Below, piece by piece: positions 1-7,324 of a stretch of 15,273 bases of DNA. The notes beneath the pieces are model-generated. The model was not told the DNA's origin. It was given only the letters and a program-made list of their open reading frames with translations, and made no database searches. Each line of letters starts with the position of its first letter. Position 1 is the first letter of the stretch. The position numbers and the translations under genes were made by a program. Origin of the DNA: CAYONP01 sp964405335 (GTDB lineage Bacteria > Armatimonadota > UBA10988); the NCBI GenBank assembly GCA_964405335.1, contig CAYONP010000121.1, forward strand, positions 1 to 15,273, in the 5' to 3' direction.

Positions 1-99
1 GAGGGCGACGCGCTCTATTTCGACGCCCGCGTGCCCCACGGCCCGCAGCAGATTGACGGCGCGCCGGTGCAGTACCTGGCCGTCTTCACCAACCACTAA
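1..99 (+). CDS. C-terminal end of a cupin-domain protein, probably an XRE-cupin regulator (partial)
   Basis: Frame 1 is open from the window edge to a TAA at 97-99 and gives 32 residues including GDALYFDARVPHGP and YLAVFTNH. This resembles the last strands of a cupin_2 domain, where a G-D-x-x-x-F-x-x-x-x-P-H pattern is usual. In helix-turn-helix/cupin regulators this domain is C-terminal and binds a small effector, so such a regulator is the best guess; a free-standing cupin enzyme is equally possible because the N-terminus is outside the window. It is the only plus-strand gene and converges on the epimerase gene at 284-1294, with a hairpin-rich repeat between them. Confidence 0.6.
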   Translation, partial: EGDALYFDARVPHGPQQIDGAPVQYLAVFTNH

Positions 100-157
100 A
101 GATCGCCGACGACGCGTTGCGCGACCTGCCCGTGTGATGGGCGGGTTGAGGTTCGGT

Positions 158-250
158 GTAGGGGCAGGTCTCAGGCCTGCCCGATCGCGACTAGACCCGC
201 TCTGGAAGCGGGCTTGTCGGCATACGGGCGGGTCTGAGACCCGCCCCTAC
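158..250. repeat. Three-hairpin inverted-repeat element, copy 1 (ends GTAGGGGC / GCCCCTAC)
   Basis: The 93-base element begins GTAGGGGC (158-165) and ends with its exact complement (243-250). Inside are three hairpins: 162-182 (7-bp stem), 196-212 (stem CCCGCT/AGCGGG) and 226-246 (10-bp perfect stem around a single base). A second element at 5043-5119 has the same termini and the same three-hairpin layout. It lies between two convergent gene ends, so the hairpins could also stop transcription from both sides, although no T-run follows them. I recall similar GTAGGGGC-type repeats from other uncultured bacterial genomes but cannot verify that here. No target-site duplication is obvious. Confidence 0.75.
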
Positions 251-283
251 CGCACCTCTCAACACGCCCGTGATGGGTGCGGC

Positions 284-1294
284 TCAGGACACCGCCGCAT
301 CCTCGGCGGCGTAATCGAAGGCGCCCTCGGGTAGGTTCTGCGGCGGGTTGGCGCGGTCCCAGGCGATGGTCTCGTCGATCGCCTGACTGACAGCCGTCAC
401 CTCGTGCCAGCCCAGCTCGCTGCGCAGGCGGGTGCTGTCGATGGTCAGGTCGTGCGCGGTCGGCGAGCCGAAGCGCAGTGATTCGGGCAGCTTTTCGCTC
501 GGCAGCACCTTCACTTCGCCGGTCCAGCCGGTGACCTGGGCGAGCTGCTCAAGCCACTCGACCTCGGACCACTGCGGTTCGTCGGCGACGTTGTAGATGC
601 GCCCGGCGGCGCGCTCGTCGGTCACCGCCGCGGCGATCGCATCGGCCACGTTGCCGACGTAACCCCGAGCCGTGCGCCAGCCGGCCTGCGCCTCGTCGAC
701 CAGGATGTGCGGCCGGCCGTCGTCCATTCGGCGCAGGTAGCCATAGAGCCGGCGCTGGTAGTCGTTCGGGCCGTAGACCATCGGCAGGCGCAGCACCGTG
801 CCGGCGAGCTGGTCGCTGGCCATCACCGCCTGCTCCATCGGGATCTTGTCGTAGTGGTACATGGTCTCGGACTCAGGCGTGTCGGGCCGGCGGTAGGGGT
901 AGCGGTTCTCGCGCAGCGGAGCCTGTTCGGTCACCGGCGTGGGCACCGGCTCGCCCGTATCGGTGCCGATCAGCAGGCCATAGGCGCGGTAGACGTCGCA
1001 GCTCGAGACCAGGACGACGCGCCGCGCGATGCCGCCAAAGACGTCGACGAGCTGCTCGCCGTGGGTGTCGCGGACGGCGACCAGGTCGAGCACCACCTCG
1101 GGCGCCAGCGCCTCGAACGCGGCGCGATGGTCGCCGAGCTGCATCCGGTCGCCGGTGATGGACTCGGTCCCGGCCGGCGGCTCGCCCGGCGCCCGGCCGC
1201 GATTGAACAGCGTCACCCGGTGTCCGGCGGCGACCAACCGCTCGACCGTGGCCCGGCCGATGAACCGCGTGCCGCCGATGACCAGGATGTTCAT
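284..1294 (-). CDS. NAD-dependent epimerase/dehydratase (extended SDR family)
   Basis: This 336-residue protein is a probable cytoplasmic nucleotide-sugar epimerase or dehydratase; the substrate cannot be read from the sequence. The N-terminus MNILVIGGTRFIGR carries the glycine-rich NAD(P)-binding turn (residues 7-13). SSCDVY at 97-102 supplies the usual Ser region, and Y146-HYD-K150 is the YxxxK catalytic pair. VLRLPMVYGPND and GRIYNVADE are typical of the substrate half of extended SDRs. The reading frame stays open upstream to 1771, but that part lies inside the dioxygenase gene. The ATG at 1294 is chosen because the Rossmann motif begins there and GGGAG sits 6 bases before it. It follows the dioxygenase stop by 68 bases and is the last gene of its cluster. 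Confidence 0.9.
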   Translation of the reverse strand: MNILVIGGTRFIGRATVERLVAAGHRVTLFNRGRAPGEPPAGTESITGDRMQLGDHRAAFEALAPEVVLDLVAVRDTHGEQLVDVFGGIARRVVLVSSCDVYRAYGLLIGTDTGEPVPTPVTEQAPLRENRYPYRRPDTPESETMYHYDKIPMEQAVMASDQLAGTVLRLPMVYGPNDYQRRLYGYLRRMDDGRPHILVDEAQAGWRTARGYVGNVADAIAAAVTDERAAGRIYNVADEPQWSEVEWLEQLAQVTGWTGEVKVLPSEKLPESLRFGSPTAHDLTIDSTRLRSELGWHEVTAVSQAIDETIAWDRANPPQNLPEGAFDYAAEDAAVS

Positions 1295-1362
1295 CCACTG
1301 CTCCCACGGCGACAACACCGTGGCGGGCGGCGTCGTTCCGGCCGACGCGGCGAGCCGGGTGG

Positions 1363-2250
1363 TCAGTAGGCCAACTGCCGCACGTCGTTGCTCCACTCGG
1401 CCAGGTTGAGGTCGAACTGCTTCCAGTAGTACTGGAGCGAGGGATCGGTCCAGCCGTCGTAGATCATGTCCCAGGTCAGCCGCGCGTGGTGGGGCAACAG
1501 GCTCGACTGGTGGACCGGCTGGCTGACGGCCTGGTAGCGGAAGTCGCAGGAGAGGCGGAAGCGGTCGCCCGAGACATTCGGCACGCCGCGGTGGACGTTG
1601 TGGCTGTGGAACACGACATAGTCGCCGGCAGCGAAGTCGCCACCGCGCCAGGCCCGGCCGACGCCCTCGGTATCGACGCCAAGCCCGCCGGCGCCCTTGG
1701 CCGAATGGACCGGCAGCAAACGCCCGTGCGAGCCTTCGAGGATCTCCAGCCCGCCCATGTTGCGCGGGCAATCACCGAGCGGGAACCAGCAGGTCCAGGT
1801 GTCGGGCGTGCCCTGAATGTGGACGTAGTCCTGGTGGGGCGGCGTGGTGAAGCCCTCGCTGCGGGGGAAGATGATCCGCGCGATGTTGCGCGGGTGGAGC
1901 AGCACCGGCTCGCCGAAGAGCTTCTCGAACATGCCCACGATAGCCGGGTGGTGGGCCAGCCGGTGGAAGGCCTCGAGCCGCTGGACGCGGTCGTAGACCT
2001 CCATGAACACCGGATCGCCCTCTTGGAACAGCAGGTCGCGGCGGGCGACGGCGTCGAGCAGGCCGGTGCCCGGCTCGAGCCAACCGAACTCGGTACAGAT
2101 CTCGAGGATCCTCCGCCGGACGTCGAGCAGCGGCTCGCTCGGCAGCAGGCCCCGGAAAAAGAGGTATCCGTCCGACGCGGCGCGCTCGCGCAGAGCGGGC
2201 GGATCGTCCAGCAGGTCGTTGCTCACCACGTACGGCTCGTACTCCGGCAT
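1363..2250 (-). CDS. Phytanoyl-CoA dioxygenase (PhyH) family Fe(II)/2-oxoglutarate oxygenase
   Basis: The protein is 295 residues, normal for the PhyH family of non-haem iron oxygenases, which hydroxylate small molecules using 2-oxoglutarate. The facial triad is visible: H139-Q-D141 in TPPHQDYVH and a distal histidine in HSHNVHRGVPN (H220 the best candidate). R232 in DRFRLSCDF probably holds the 2-oxoglutarate carboxylate. GGLEILEGSHG (166-176) is the usual loop before the second half of the barrel. The ATG at 2250 is preferred over an in-frame ATG at 2313 because GGAGGGG lies 5-6 bases upstream. It lies between the PIG-L gene and the epimerase gene, so it may modify a sugar, lipid or secondary metabolite handled by them. 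The substrate is unknown. Confidence 0.9.
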   Translation of the reverse strand: MPEYEPYVVSNDLLDDPPALRERAASDGYLFFRGLLPSEPLLDVRRRILEICTEFGWLEPGTGLLDAVARRDLLFQEGDPVFMEVYDRVQRLEAFHRLAHHPAIVGMFEKLFGEPVLLHPRNIARIIFPRSEGFTTPPHQDYVHIQGTPDTWTCWFPLGDCPRNMGGLEILEGSHGRLLPVHSAKGAGGLGVDTEGVGRAWRGGDFAAGDYVVFHSHNVHRGVPNVSGDRFRLSCDFRYQAVSQPVHQSSLLPHHARLTWDMIYDGWTDPSLQYYWKQFDLNLAEWSNDVRQLAY

Positions 2251-2330
2251 CACACCCCTCCAGGCAGGCGACACGGGCGCCCGACGGTGGCATTCTGCCG
2301 CCAGGTCGGACATGCGTCAGGCTCGGCCGC

Positions 2331-4892
2331 TCACCGCCCGTAACTGACCAGATTGGCCAGCAGGCGATAGGCCCCCGGCACGCCGGCCGGCGTCTGGCGA
2401 AACAGCGCGTAGGCGCAGTAGAGGTACTTGCCGGCGCCGACGTCGGCGACCAGCAGACCGCCCTCACGCGGCTCCTCGCCGGGGTCGGCGCAGGCCAGCA
2501 GCGGGGTATAGCCGGCGTGCCAGCTCCGCCACATGTAGAGCGCGCGCTCCTGCTGCCAGCCGGCGAAGTCGGCGCCGCCGATGCGGTTCGGCGCGGTCAG
2601 CAGCGGGTGGTCGGGTCGGAGCAGCGTGACCTCGGCCGTCTCGTCGGTCACCCGGTCGTGCGGCCGGGCATAGGTCACCGACTGCGGCGCGTAGCCGCCT
2701 TGCTGATACTCGTACTGCTGATACTGCACCACCAGCAGGCCGCCGGCGCGGAGCCAGTCGAGCAGCGCGCCGTTGTGTCGCCGCAGCGCGGCGTTGGTCT
2801 CATAGGCTCGGATGCCGACGACGATCACGTTCAGCTCGCCGAAGGCGCCGGACGCCAGCGCCGCCTCGTCGAGCACGGTCACCGCCAGCCCGAGCCGCCC
2901 GAGCGCAGCCGGGATGTCGTCGCCCGGGCCGGGGATGTAGCCGACTCGCAAGCCCGGCGCGACCTTCGCCTCGACCGGCACGACACGGAGCCCGGCCGGC
3001 GTGTGCCAGAGGTGCGGCGCGATGTGGTCGTACTCGATCCGATGCACCGTGCTCAGCGGCAGCGCGTCGAGCGACAGCCGCACCGGCGCCGGCTCGGCCA
3101 GCGCGGGCAGGCTGAGGGTGAGGTCGAACCGCCGGCGCTCGCCCGGCTCGAGTGCCACGCCGGCGGGATCGAGCGGCACGGCCAGCGCGCCCGCGGCGGC
3201 GTGGAGCGTGCCGGCGACCGCCCGGCTCGAGTGGTTCTGCAGCGTGACGCTGGCCACGACCGTGCCCGGTTGGTCTGGTGCGGTCAGGACCTGGTCGGGC
3301 ACGACCTCGGCGCTGACCGGCGGCAGCACGGCCACGGCCCGCCGCCGCTCGCCGCGCACCGGGTTGCTCGACCGATGGACCACGGGCACCGAGACCGAGA
3401 CGGCCTCGCCGTCGACCAGCGCACGGAGGTTGACTAGCAGCCTGGGCGCGGCGAACGGCTCGCCGACCGGGACCGACCCGTCGGGCACAAAGCGCGCGCC
3501 CTGCCGCGGCTCGGCCAGCCAGTAGGGCTGCTCGGCCGCTGCGTCGAGCGGTATCTCGACGCGATAGCCGGCTTGCACCGAGGCGCGGCCGTCGCCGTAG
3601 GTCGGCGGTTCGGGCAGCGCCTGCGTCGCCCAGCCGGCCGGCGCATCGAGCCGCAGGCGCGGTGACTCCACACGCGCGACCGCCGGCCAGTAGGCGTTCG
3701 CAGTGACCGCGAACACTTCGCCGGCGGCCACCTCGGGCCGCTCGGCCAGGGCGTCGAGCTCGATTCCGGCGGCCAGCAGCAGCGCGCGCTGCGCCTCGGC
3801 CAGCTTCTGTCGCACGGCCAGCCGCCAGGTGTAGGCCTGCTCGGTCTCGGGCACGCGCCCGGCGGTCAGGACCTCGTCGGCGCGGCGCAGCTCGCGCACG
3901 GCCTCGGCCAGCGCCGTGCAGGCGCGGCGCGGGTAGATGCCCGGCTCGAGAAAGGCCACCGCCTCGTCAACCGCGCCCGCGGCGTTGGCCAGCGCGGTGT
4001 GCAACGGCTGGCGCCACGGCTCCTCACCCTCGGCCGGGACAAGGTCTTCGAGGGAGAAGCGGAAGCCGGCGTCCCAGGCGCCCGCCGGGTCGCTGCCATC
4101 GGTCGAGTCGAGCAGCACCAACGGCGTAGCCGCCGGCCCGCGCAGATAGGTCCGCCCCATGTCCTGCGAACGGTGCTGGCTGCGGCCTTCGAGCGCAATC
4201 GAGAGATAGCTCCGGCCATAGACCGGGCTGAACTCGCCGACGGGCAGTTGCTGCGGTGCGTCGGTCAGGTTCCATCGCGCGGCATAGAGCCGGGTCGCCT
4301 GCCAGGCCGGCAGGCCCTGGTCAGGATAGGCATCAGCGTCGCCGGCGGCGCGGAAGGCCTCGCGGATGAGCAGCCCGGCGGCCTGGTGGTGCCCGTGGCC
4401 ATCGCCGGCGTTGCCCAAGAAGCGGGTGATGACCACGTGCGGCCGGAAACGGCGGATGACCGCCACCACCTCGCCCAGGGTCTGTTCGCGGCCCCAGAAC
4501 TCGAGGCTCTCCTCGGCGCTCTTCGAGAAGCCGAAGTCCATCACGTTGGTGAAGTACTGCTCGGCGCCGTCAAGCCGCCGCGCGGCGAGCAGCTCTTCGG
4601 TGCGGATGATGCCCAGCGGCTCGAACAACTCGGGGCCGATGGCATTCTGTCCGCCCTCGCCGCGGTTGAGCGACAGATAGGCGGTCCGCACCCCCAGCCC
4701 GCGAGCCAGGTAGGCGAGCAGGCCGCTGTCCTCGTCGTCGGGGTGCGCGCCGACGTGGAGCACCCGCGCGGTGGTCTGCAGCCGAGCCAGCTCGGCCAGC
4801 AGGCCGACGGTACCGCGCTGGTAAGCCAGCTCCATCTGCCCGCGGGCCGGTGCCAGGCAGAGGACGAGGAGGATGAGCAGACGACGTCGCAT
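2331..4892 (-). CDS. Secreted PIG-L/LmbE-family deacetylase with a C-terminal GATase1/ThuA-like domain
   Basis: This 853-residue protein begins with an apparent signal peptide (MRRRLLILLVLCLAPARGQ). The PIG-L domain follows at about 43-260. It has AHPDDE at 49-54 and HGHHQ at 166-170, the zinc ligands and catalytic Asp of N-acetylglucosaminyl deacetylases. Residues about 530-620 look like a beta-sandwich (NEW3-like: VVASVTLQNHSSRAVAG). Residues about 645-853 resemble a glutamine-amidotransferase/ThuA-like fold (LNVIVVGIRAYETN, LLDWLRAGGLLVVQYQ) but show no clear catalytic Cys-His-Glu set. Typical PIG-L enzymes are 220-280 residues; the large secreted form suggests action on extracellular or periplasmic amino sugars or glycolipids. 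The ATG at 4892 has GGAG 8 bases upstream and a TATAGT element beyond it, so it probably heads the three-gene cluster. Confidence 0.88.
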   Translation of the reverse strand: MRRRLLILLVLCLAPARGQMELAYQRGTVGLLAELARLQTTARVLHVGAHPDDEDSGLLAYLARGLGVRTAYLSLNRGEGGQNAIGPELFEPLGIIRTEELLAARRLDGAEQYFTNVMDFGFSKSAEESLEFWGREQTLGEVVAVIRRFRPHVVITRFLGNAGDGHGHHQAAGLLIREAFRAAGDADAYPDQGLPAWQATRLYAARWNLTDAPQQLPVGEFSPVYGRSYLSIALEGRSQHRSQDMGRTYLRGPAATPLVLLDSTDGSDPAGAWDAGFRFSLEDLVPAEGEEPWRQPLHTALANAAGAVDEAVAFLEPGIYPRRACTALAEAVRELRRADEVLTAGRVPETEQAYTWRLAVRQKLAEAQRALLLAAGIELDALAERPEVAAGEVFAVTANAYWPAVARVESPRLRLDAPAGWATQALPEPPTYGDGRASVQAGYRVEIPLDAAAEQPYWLAEPRQGARFVPDGSVPVGEPFAAPRLLVNLRALVDGEAVSVSVPVVHRSSNPVRGERRRAVAVLPPVSAEVVPDQVLTAPDQPGTVVASVTLQNHSSRAVAGTLHAAAGALAVPLDPAGVALEPGERRRFDLTLSLPALAEPAPVRLSLDALPLSTVHRIEYDHIAPHLWHTPAGLRVVPVEAKVAPGLRVGYIPGPGDDIPAALGRLGLAVTVLDEAALASGAFGELNVIVVGIRAYETNAALRRHNGALLDWLRAGGLLVVQYQQYEYQQGGYAPQSVTYARPHDRVTDETAEVTLLRPDHPLLTAPNRIGGADFAGWQQERALYMWRSWHAGYTPLLACADPGEEPREGGLLVADVGAGKYLYCAYALFRQTPAGVPGAYRLLANLVSYGR

Positions 4893-4912
4893 GGGCAGCG
4901 CTCCACGACAGG

Positions 4913-4918
4913 ACTATA
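4913..4918 (-). promoter_or_regulatory. Possible -10 element (TATAGT) for the PIG-L gene
   Basis: On the minus strand TATAGT lies 20 bases before the ATG at 4892. It would give a leader of about 14 bases that includes GGAG (4901-4904). No good -35 hexamer is visible at the usual spacing. A perfect 12-base palindrome, CGCCGCGCGGCG (4927-4938), sits just upstream and could be an operator, though palindromes of G and C are common in such DNA. Confidence 0.3.
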
Positions 4919-5042
4919 GCGCAGATCGCCGCGCGGCGGCTGGTCTCCTGCCGATGGCGGTGCGATCGCGTCCGACCGCCACGGCACCACGGACCACCGG
5001 CGTCCCGGGCGGGTTGGAGAACCGGCACCGAGCGCCGGACCG

Positions 5043-5119
5043 GTAGGGGCGACCCTTGCGGTCGCCCGCTGCTGGAGCGGATTCGTTGACCCGCGGGCAG
5101 CCACAAGGGCTGCCCCTAC
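5043..5119. repeat. Three-hairpin inverted-repeat element, copy 2 (ends GTAGGGGC / GCCCCTAC)
   Basis: The 77-base element starts GTAGGGGC (5043-5050) and ends with its complement (5112-5119). Hairpins are at 5047-5067 (8-bp stem GGGCGACC), 5066-5080 (CCGCT/AGCGG) and 5095-5115 (8-bp stem GGGCAGCC). The layout matches the copy at 158-250. The middle hairpins are close in sequence, while the outer stems differ but keep base pairing, as expected for a family conserved in structure. It lies in the non-coding gap between lgt and the PIG-L gene. Confidence 0.75.
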
Positions 5120-5139
5120 CAGGGCTTCGCAACGGGGTC

Positions 5140-5247
5140 CGTCCCGCCGGCACGCGCCGGTGAGCGGAACCGGACGGCCGCGCCACTCGGCTGCGGACCG
5201 CCGGCGTCCCGCCGGCCCGCGTCGGTGAGCGGAACCGGACCGCCGCG
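5140..5247. repeat. Pair of 43-base direct repeats with a GC-rich palindrome
   Basis: Bases 5140-5182 and 5205-5247 match at 40 of 43 positions, with a 65-base period and 22 bases between copies. The shared core is GGTGAGCGGAACCGGAC. GCCGGC-GTCCC-GCCGGC (about 5201-5216) can form a hairpin. A degraded third copy of the start (GGACCACCGGCGTCCCG) is visible near 4991-5007. This resembles REP-like intergenic repeats. The whole gap from 4893 to 5271 is made of these repeats, copy 2 of the three-hairpin element and the probable PIG-L promoter; I see no gene in it. Confidence 0.7.
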
Positions 5248-5271
5248 GCAATCGGCGCGCGCAGCGCGCCG

Positions 5272-6306
5272 CTACGGAGCGCGACGTTCGGGCTTCCGCG
5301 GCGCCCGTTTGGCCGCCCGTTTGGCCGCCGCCTCCGCGTCGGCCGCGCGGCGTTCGCGGCGGATCTCGTCGATGAAGGTGTGGTGCTCATCGCCCAGCGC
5401 GGCGTCGCAGCCCTCGGGCGGGTACCAATCCAGCTCGCCGCCGCGCTGCTTGAGCCAGCGGTAACGCCACCAAGCGCCGACGACGGCCGCGACCAGCAGC
5501 GCCAGGCTGAGCACCTGCCCGCCGTGGATTGGCCCGTAGAACACCGCCTCGCTCTCGTGGCGCCAGAAGTCGGTCACAAAGCGCAGCAGGCCATACCCGC
5601 CGAGGAAGTGGAAGAGCACGAAGCCCGGCATGCGCTGGAAGTCGGACGTGACCGGCCGGTGCATCTGTCGGGCGCACCACCAGGCGAGCAGGAAGTGGCT
5701 CAGCGCGGCGTAGAGCTGCACCGGGTGGCGCGCCACCTGCACGCCACCGATCAGCTCGGCGTCAGGGAAGCGCACGCCCCAGGCGCCGTTGGTCGGGTTG
5801 CCCCACAGCTCGCCGTTGATGAAGTTGGCAATCCGGCCGAGGCCGAGGGCGACGGCGAGGACCACCGCCATCTTGTCGGCGCCGTGCCAGAAGCCGACCT
5901 TGTTGACGCGGCAGAACCAGTACTCGACGCCGAACACCGCGACCGCCGCGCCGAAGAAGGCCATGCCGCCTTCCCAGACCATCGGCAGATGCTTCCAGCC
6001 CTCCAGCGTGAGCAGGCTGTGCGGCTCATTGAGCAGGAAGTAACCCAGCCGTCCGCCGACGATGACGGTCGTGATCAGGATCAGGCAGGCCTCTTCGAGG
6101 CGCTCCATGTCGGCATTCGGGATCTGCCGCCGGCGCACCGCGCGACGCAGCACCCCATAGGTGAGCAGGAAGCCGACGATGTAGGCCAGGGAGTACCAGC
6201 GGATGCCGAAGTTGTGGAACGGCCCGTATTCGTGCCCGAACAGGCGGACGGCCGGGAGCAGCCAGGGGCCGAGGAAGAACTTGTCCAGATCGTGGTTGTA
6301 GAGCAT
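5272..6306 (-). CDS. lgt: Prolipoprotein diacylglyceryl transferase
   Basis: Lgt moves the diacylglyceryl group of phosphatidylglycerol onto the lipobox cysteine of prolipoproteins in the inner membrane. The 344-residue protein has about seven hydrophobic segments. Family landmarks are IRWYSLAY, the signature GRIANFINGELWG (R158, N161 and E166 have the spacing of E. coli R143, N146, E151), HPVQLYAAL, and RFVTDFWR near the end, where E. coli has RFIVEFFR. F118 in MAFFGA stands where E. coli has H103. The tail after about residue 300 is rich in Ala, Arg and Lys and is partly encoded by a 12-base tandem repeat (5304-5327). ATG 6306 fits the family N-terminus but has no clear ribosome site; a TTG at 6345 is an alternative. 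It is the last gene of the right-hand operon, 58 bases after the permease. Confidence 0.95.
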   Translation of the reverse strand: MLYNHDLDKFFLGPWLLPAVRLFGHEYGPFHNFGIRWYSLAYIVGFLLTYGVLRRAVRRRQIPNADMERLEEACLILITTVIVGGRLGYFLLNEPHSLLTLEGWKHLPMVWEGGMAFFGAAVAVFGVEYWFCRVNKVGFWHGADKMAVVLAVALGLGRIANFINGELWGNPTNGAWGVRFPDAELIGGVQVARHPVQLYAALSHFLLAWWCARQMHRPVTSDFQRMPGFVLFHFLGGYGLLRFVTDFWRHESEAVFYGPIHGGQVLSLALLVAAVVGAWWRYRWLKQRGGELDWYPPEGCDAALGDEHHTFIDEIRRERRAADAEAAAKRAAKRAPRKPERRAP

Positions 6307-6364
6307 CGGCGCGGCAATGGTACGACTGGGGCTGGGGAGCGTCAACGAGGAGTGCCGGCACCCC

Positions 6365-7324
6365 TCACCGCTCGCCGCCCCGGCGCCGCCGCACGAATCG
6401 ATCGTACAGCACGGCGAGGACGATCAGCGGGCCGACGATCACCTTCTCCCACTGGTTTGGGATGTTCAGCAGGTTGCAGCCGTTCTGCAGCACGCTCATG
6501 ATGGCCACGCCGATCAGGCTGCCGCCGACACTGCCCTGGCCGCCGGTCAGCGAGGCGCCGCCGATCACCACCGCGGCGATCGACTCGAGTTCCTTCAGCT
6601 CGCCCATGGTCGGCTGCGCGCTCAGGTTGCGGCCGGTCTCGACGGCGCCGGCCAGGCCCACCAGCAGGCCGCCGAGCACGAAGGTGAGCACGACGTTGCG
6701 GTCGACCCGCACGCCCGACAGTCGTGCCGCGGTGGCATTCGCACCCGTCGCATAGGCATTGCGGCCAAACACCGTGCGGGCCAGTGCCAGGGCCATCAAC
6801 AGCACAATGAGCAGCAGCAGCCAGACCGGCAGCAGCACGCCGGCGAACTCGCGCAGCACCAGCGCGTTGAGCGCGTCGGCACCCGAGACGGTCCGCGACT
6901 TGGCCGCCAGCAGCGCCAGCCCGCGCGCCAGACCCATCATCGCCAGGGTGGTGATGAACGACGGGATGCGCGCCCGCACGGTGACCACGCCGTTAACCAG
7001 CCCACACGCCGCGCCGACGCCCAGCGCCGCTGCCAGCGCCACGCCGACCGGCTGACCCGCCTGCAGGCAGAGCGCCGAGCAGACCGCGGCGAGGGCCATG
7101 ACCGAGCCGACGCTGAGGTCGATCTGCCCGCTGATGATGACCAGCGTCTGCCCGACGGCAATCAGCGCCAGCGGCACATTGCGGGTGACCACGTTGCGCA
7201 GGTTGTCGGCGGTGGCGAAGCGGTCGGACTGCCAGGCGATGACCATCCCCAGGGCCAGCAGCACAACCAACGGCGCCACCGCCTCGGCCCAGCGCGATAG
7301 TCGGCCACGGAGGGCCTCGCTCAC
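6365..7324 (-). CDS. RbsC-type sugar ABC transporter permease
   Basis: The 319-residue membrane protein belongs to the BPD_transp_2 family (ribose, xylose and similar sugar importers). GQTLVIISGQIDLSVGSVMAL (residues about 58-78) is the family signature; most members have GGIDLS where this one has GQIDLS. Further hallmarks are RIPSFITTLAMMGLARGLALL, GRNAYATGANATAARLSGV (the loop that contacts the ATPase) and GGASLTGGQGSVGGSLIG. About eight to ten hydrophobic segments are visible. The start is a GTG whose bases overlap the TGA of the upstream hydrolase gene (GTGA, 7321-7324), implying translational coupling. No ATP-binding or substrate-binding gene lies nearby, so its partners must be encoded elsewhere. 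The sugar is unknown. Confidence 0.9.
   Translation of the reverse strand: MSEALRGRLSRWAEAVAPLVVLLALGMVIAWQSDRFATADNLRNVVTRNVPLALIAVGQTLVIISGQIDLSVGSVMALAAVCSALCLQAGQPVGVALAAALGVGAACGLVNGVVTVRARIPSFITTLAMMGLARGLALLAAKSRTVSGADALNALVLREFAGVLLPVWLLLLIVLLMALALARTVFGRNAYATGANATAARLSGVRVDRNVVLTFVLGGLLVGLAGAVETGRNLSAQPTMGELKELESIAAVVIGGASLTGGQGSVGGSLIGVAIMSVLQNGCNLLNIPNQWEKVIVGPLIVLAVLYDRFVRRRRGGER

Noticed and set aside
53..334. Small plus-strand open frame (93 codons) after the cupin gene
   Set aside because: It begins inside the cupin gene in another frame and runs through the three-hairpin repeat; the protein is Arg-rich without motifs.
1295..1771. N-terminal extension of the epimerase frame
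   Set aside because: It runs through the dioxygenase gene in another frame, is Arg/Pro-rich, and the Rossmann motif begins exactly at the ATG at 1294.
5140..5247. CRISPR array
   Set aside because: There are only two 43-base copies, 22 bases apart and with mismatches, and no cas gene is present.
4914..5390. Minus-strand open frames across the gap between lgt and the PIG-L gene
   Set aside because: They are built from the repeats (GC-rich, no ribosome site, no domain) and overlap the lgt tail, so I treat the gap as non-coding.
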